A stretch of 64,000 nucleotides of DNA from Pseudomonas syringae (GTDB taxonomy: Bacteria; Pseudomonadota; Gammaproteobacteria; Pseudomonadales; Pseudomonadaceae), in assembly GCF_000737245.1 (NCBI RefSeq), contig NZ_JPQU01000078.1, forward strand, positions 124,001-188,000, given 5' to 3'. Positions 61,344 to 64,000 of the stretch are shown here, piece by piece (positions within the stretch are counted from its first letter, which is position 1; each line of letters starts with the position of its first letter). The translations under genes were made by a program, and so were the position numbers. Below the pieces are notes generated by a model. That model ran no database searches and was not told where the DNA came from. It worked only from the letters and a program-made list of their open reading frames with translations.

Positions 61344-61951
61344 AACCCCCTGACTTCGGTGCGGTTCAATGCCAGCCATTGCAGGGCGATGATTGAAGGT
61401 GCATTCATAATTCGCCCATCGCGCACGGCTTGCAGTGCGTCATCAAATGACCAAACCGTGACACGGATATCTTCACCCTCTGACTCCAGCCCGTGCAATC
61501 CCCCGGCCCCCTCACTTTCACAGTGCCCCAGGAACAAGTGAACGAATTCGTCACTGCCACCGGGAGACGGGAAGTATTTGGTGATTGGCCACAACGCACT
61601 GAAGGCAATCCCAGCTTCCTCTTCTGCTTCGCGGTGAGCAACTTCTTCTGGCTCTTCCGCCATGTCGATCAGTCCGGCCACCAGTTCGATCAACCATGGG
61701 TTGGCGGTTTTCTCCAGCGCGCCCACCCGGAACTGCTCGATCAACACCACTTCGTCACGTTTAGCGTCGTAAGGCAGCACGCAGACTGCGTCGTGGCGTA
61801 CGAACAGCTCGCGACTGATTTCAGTACCCATGCCGCCAGCGAACTGCTCGTGACGCAGATACAATTTGTCCAGTTTGTAGAAGCCCTGGAAGCAGTTCTC
61901 GCGCCTGGTTATTTCAAAAGCAGTAGGGGTCGATCGGGTCGGTTCAGTCAT
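61334..61951 (-). CDS. nudF: ADP-ribose pyrophosphatase (Nudix)
   Basis: NudF (205 aa) splits ADP-ribose into AMP and ribose 5-phosphate. The Nudix box is complete: G-LIDMA-E-EPEEVAH-RE-AEEEAG-I (GX5EX7REUXEEXGU). Upstream strands VRHDAVCVLPYDAKRDEVVLIEQFR-type carry the substrate site and the C-terminal part ends at ALNRTEVRGLWS. It is the first gene of nudF-DUF1249 and diverges from the RsiV-like gene; 208 bp lie between the two starts. Confidence 0.95.
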   Translation of the reverse strand: MTEPTRSTPTAFEITRRENCFQGFYKLDKLYLRHEQFAGGMGTEISRELFVRHDAVCVLPYDAKRDEVVLIEQFRVGALEKTANPWLIELVAGLIDMAEEPEEVAHREAEEEAGIAFSALWPITKYFPSPGGSDEFVHLFLGHCESEGAGGLHGLESEGEDIRVTVWSFDDALQAVRDGRIMNAPSIIALQWLALNRTEVRGLWS

Positions 61952-62159
61952 GGAGTTCTCGCTTCGGGCAAATCGTAACGTGATGCCATCCTAACGCGCA
62001 TCGCCAATCAGATGCAGCCCCCTTGAAGATGCAGGGTAGACGGCCAATAGCGAAACGAACTCTAATCCGCCCAGCGGCGAACCGATGCCATTGTTTGCAG
62101 TCCAAGCAGCCTGCACTCGAACAACGTAACCGTCTTCATTGCCACCGCAAAGGATCAAC

Positions 62160-62906
62160 ATGTCGTTATTGAGGATCGCTTCACTGGCTTGCCTGGCACT
62201 CATGCTGGGCGCTTGTCAGAGCCTGTTCCAACCCAACTTCCGGGCACCGCTGCAAGTGCAGCGCGACGCATCCGAGCTGATCAAGCCGGGCTGCACCACA
62301 GCCGATTGTCCGCTGGTCAATATCGACACGGTGCATTTCGCCGATGAGCCCAAGCTCGACGCCATCGTGCAGAAAACCTTGCTGCAATTGACCCGCAGCG
62401 ATGCAGGCGGTCCAGTGCCCGCTACGCTCAAGGATTATCAAGAGCAGTATCTGCGCGACTCACAAGGCCGCAACGCCAGCTACTTGCAAGCCAAGGTACG
62501 CGAGCAGCATGACGGTATCGTGGTCGTCGAGCTGTCGAGCTATCTGGACACCGGCGGCGCCCATGGTGCTCCAGGCCGTGCGTTCATCAACTACTCACGC
62601 CAGCAGCAGAAAGTACTGACCCTGGCGGACATGATTGTCCCGGGCAAAGAAGCCGAGTTCTGGCAGAAAGCTGAATTGGCGCATCAGGGCTGGCTGGTGT
62701 CGAGCAAGCTCAACGAAGACGCCGACTTCCAGAAAACCTGGCCATTCAAGCGCACCCCGCACATCGCCCTGACCTACGGCGCGTTCATCCTGAAATATCA
62801 GGTGGACACCATTGCTCCGTACTCCATGGGCCACATCGAGCTGAAGATTCCTTATCCGCAGCTCAATGGCATCCTCAAACCGGAACTGTTCCCCGGCCGC
62901 GGTTGA
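62160..62906 (+). CDS. RsiV-like (DUF3298/DUF4163) lipoprotein
   Basis: The start at 62160 (MSLLRIASLACLALMLGAC) with AAAGGA upstream gives a lipoprotein signal with lipobox LGAC (Cys19). The mature part (YLDTGGAHGAPGRAFINY; KVLTLADMIVPGKEAEFW; FILKYQVDTIAPYSMGHIELKIPY) matches the DUF3298/DUF4163 fold, named for the lysozyme-sensing anti-sigma factor RsiV. Here there is no cytoplasmic anti-sigma domain and no sigma gene beside it, so it is a free-standing periplasmic sensor-like lipoprotein of unknown role. Its last 32 bp overlap the 3' end of cytX on the other strand. Confidence 0.87.
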   Translation: MSLLRIASLACLALMLGACQSLFQPNFRAPLQVQRDASELIKPGCTTADCPLVNIDTVHFADEPKLDAIVQKTLLQLTRSDAGGPVPATLKDYQEQYLRDSQGRNASYLQAKVREQHDGIVVVELSSYLDTGGAHGAPGRAFINYSRQQQKVLTLADMIVPGKEAEFWQKAELAHQGWLVSSKLNEDADFQKTWPFKRTPHIALTYGAFILKYQVDTIAPYSMGHIELKIPYPQLNGILKPELFPGRG

Positions 62907-64000
62907 GGCGTTTGCCCAACAGCAATTGCAGCACGCCAGCGACAATCAGCGCTGGCAGTGTTGCGCCGACATCCGGGTAGAGATTGGCCAGCAAGTGATA
63001 GGTGCTGACCCCGCCCAGCCAGGCCAGTAAGGTCATCCAGCGAAACCCGACCACTGATGCCTGGCTGCTGCGTCCACGCAACACAAAATGATCCACCAGC
63101 ACCACGCCAAACAGCGGCGCAAACACTGAACCGATCAGCAACAGGAAGTTCTGGTATTGCGCCAAGGGCGCAAAGCAGGCGATGAGCGTGCAGAGCACAC
63201 CAATTGCCAAGGCCAGATGCTCGACTTTCAACCGCAACAGCATCCCGCTGGAGACTGCCGCCGAGTGAATATCGGCAAAGGCATTCTCCGATTCGTCGAG
63301 CAGGATCAACAGCAGCGGAATCCCCAGCCCAGCCCCCGCCAATGCGAGCAGCAACGCGTTGACTTCACCGCTTGGCGCGAACGCCAGGGTATACGCCACA
63401 CCCAGGCTCATCAGCCAGAAATTACCGATAAAGAAGCCGAGCGCCGTGCCGCCGAAGACATTCTTCGCGCGCTTGCCGAAGCGTGAATAATCGGCAATCA
63501 GCGGCAGCCACGACAGCGGCATGGCGATGGCAATGTCGAAACCCACGGCAAACGGCATAGAACCATCACCGGCCTGAGCCCAGAGCGCCGGCAGATCAGC
63601 CTTGGCGAACAGGTTCCAGGTCAGCCACAGGCATGCGGCCAAGAGCAGCCAGATGCCCCATTTGCGCAGAATCTGCCGGACAAACGTCAGCGGTCCGCTG
63701 ACCGCCAGCAACGTTGCCAGACCGCCGAAGAACAGCGTCCAGAGCAGCGGACTGGTCCACAGGCTGCCTTCGCCAAAGGCCCGCGTGCCCAGCAAGCTGG
63801 CGGCATCGCGCATGACGATGATTTCGAAAGAGCCCCAACCCACCAGTTGCAGCAGGTTGAGCAAAGCAGGCAAGGACGCGCCTTTGGTACCCAGGCTGAG
63901 CTTGAGCGCAGCCATGGATGACAGGCCGGTGTCGCTGCCAATAACACCAACAGCGGCCAGCAGCAACACGCCAACCAGCGTGCCCAGGAAAATCGCCAGC
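62875..64000 (-). CDS. cytX: Putative hydroxymethylpyrimidine transporter CytX (5' truncated)
   Basis: The frame is open to the right edge (LAIFLGTLVGVLLLAAVGVIGSDTG), so the N-terminus is outside the window. About ten membrane segments are visible in 375 residues. The sequence resembles the nucleobase:cation symporter-1 family, in particular CytX (LQLVGWGSFEIIVMRDAA; MPLSWLPLIADYSRFGKRAKN), which imports the thiamine pyrimidine precursor and is usually under a TPP riboswitch; that riboswitch would lie beyond 64000. CodB-type cytosine permease is the alternative. Confidence 0.82.
   Translation of the reverse strand, partial: LAIFLGTLVGVLLLAAVGVIGSDTGLSSMAALKLSLGTKGASLPALLNLLQLVGWGSFEIIVMRDAASLLGTRAFGEGSLWTSPLLWTLFFGGLATLLAVSGPLTFVRQILRKWGIWLLLAACLWLTWNLFAKADLPALWAQAGDGSMPFAVGFDIAIAMPLSWLPLIADYSRFGKRAKNVFGGTALGFFIGNFWLMSLGVAYTLAFAPSGEVNALLLALAGAGLGIPLLLILLDESENAFADIHSAAVSSGMLLRLKVEHLALAIGVLCTLIACFAPLAQYQNFLLLIGSVFAPLFGVVLVDHFVLRGRSSQASVVGFRWMTLLAWLGGVSTYHLLANLYPDVGATLPALIVAGVLQLLLGKRLNRGRGTVPV

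Overview
The window is a stretch of a Pseudomonas chromosome (fluorescens/syringae-like lineage, species not determinable by eye). From about 12.4 kb to the right end, the gene content and order are the conserved Pseudomonas block dnaB-rplI-rpsR-rpsF-rlmB-rnr-tRNA(Leu)-purA-hisZ-hflC-hflK-hflX-hfq-miaA-mutL-amiB-tsaE-nnr-queG-orn-rsgA-motBA-HDOD-rhdA-psd-serB-parC-parE-yqiA-cpdA-nudF. From memory this corresponds to roughly PA4928-PA4971 of P. aeruginosa PAO1. Many REP/REPIN palindromes of Pseudomonas type sit between the genes.

Region 1 (1-12.4 kb) is accessory and toxin-rich. After a gene-free left end with strong hairpins comes an unrecognised 509-aa protein on the minus strand whose N-terminus looks like a type III secretion signal. 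Diverging from it is a two-gene plus-strand unit: a beta-propeller/lectin-like protein and a 446-aa protein whose C-terminal 260 residues are a CdtB (cytolethal distending toxin DNase) domain with all catalytic residues visible, joined to a 183-residue N-terminal domain I do not recognise. The housekeeping radical SAM gene ygiQ follows, then a 1516-aa DUF6543/dermonecrotic-type toxin. The CdtB-propeller pair is the best candidate for an undescribed system in this window.

Region 2 (12.4-20.4 kb) holds replication and translation genes: dnaB, the S6-S18-DUF2232-L9 operon with a visible sigma-70 promoter, rlmB-rnr, and two identical tRNA-Leu(CAG) genes, each with its own promoter and terminator. 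Region 3 (20.4-35.5 kb) holds a chemoreceptor, purA, hisZ and the long minus-strand run nnr-tsaE-amiB-mutL-miaA-hfq-hflX-hflK-hflC, mostly with overlapping or abutting genes.

Region 4 (35.5-50 kb) holds queG, a TRIC channel gene, orn/rsgA (divergent), motAB behind a sigma-28 promoter, an HDOD protein, rhdA-psd, a PilZ-like protein, and divergent serB/Smp-family genes. Region 5 (50-64 kb) holds an acyltransferase, a PqiC-like lipoprotein, parC, a retropepsin-like protease, a phytase-esterase-like protein whose start touches a 249-bp tandem REP array, parE-yqiA-cpdA-DUF1249-nudF, an RsiV-like lipoprotein and a cytX transporter gene cut by the right edge.

Protein families were assigned by reading translated sequence and motifs; no database search was run. 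Several starts were moved downstream of the longest open frame where a ribosome-binding site and family length favoured it.
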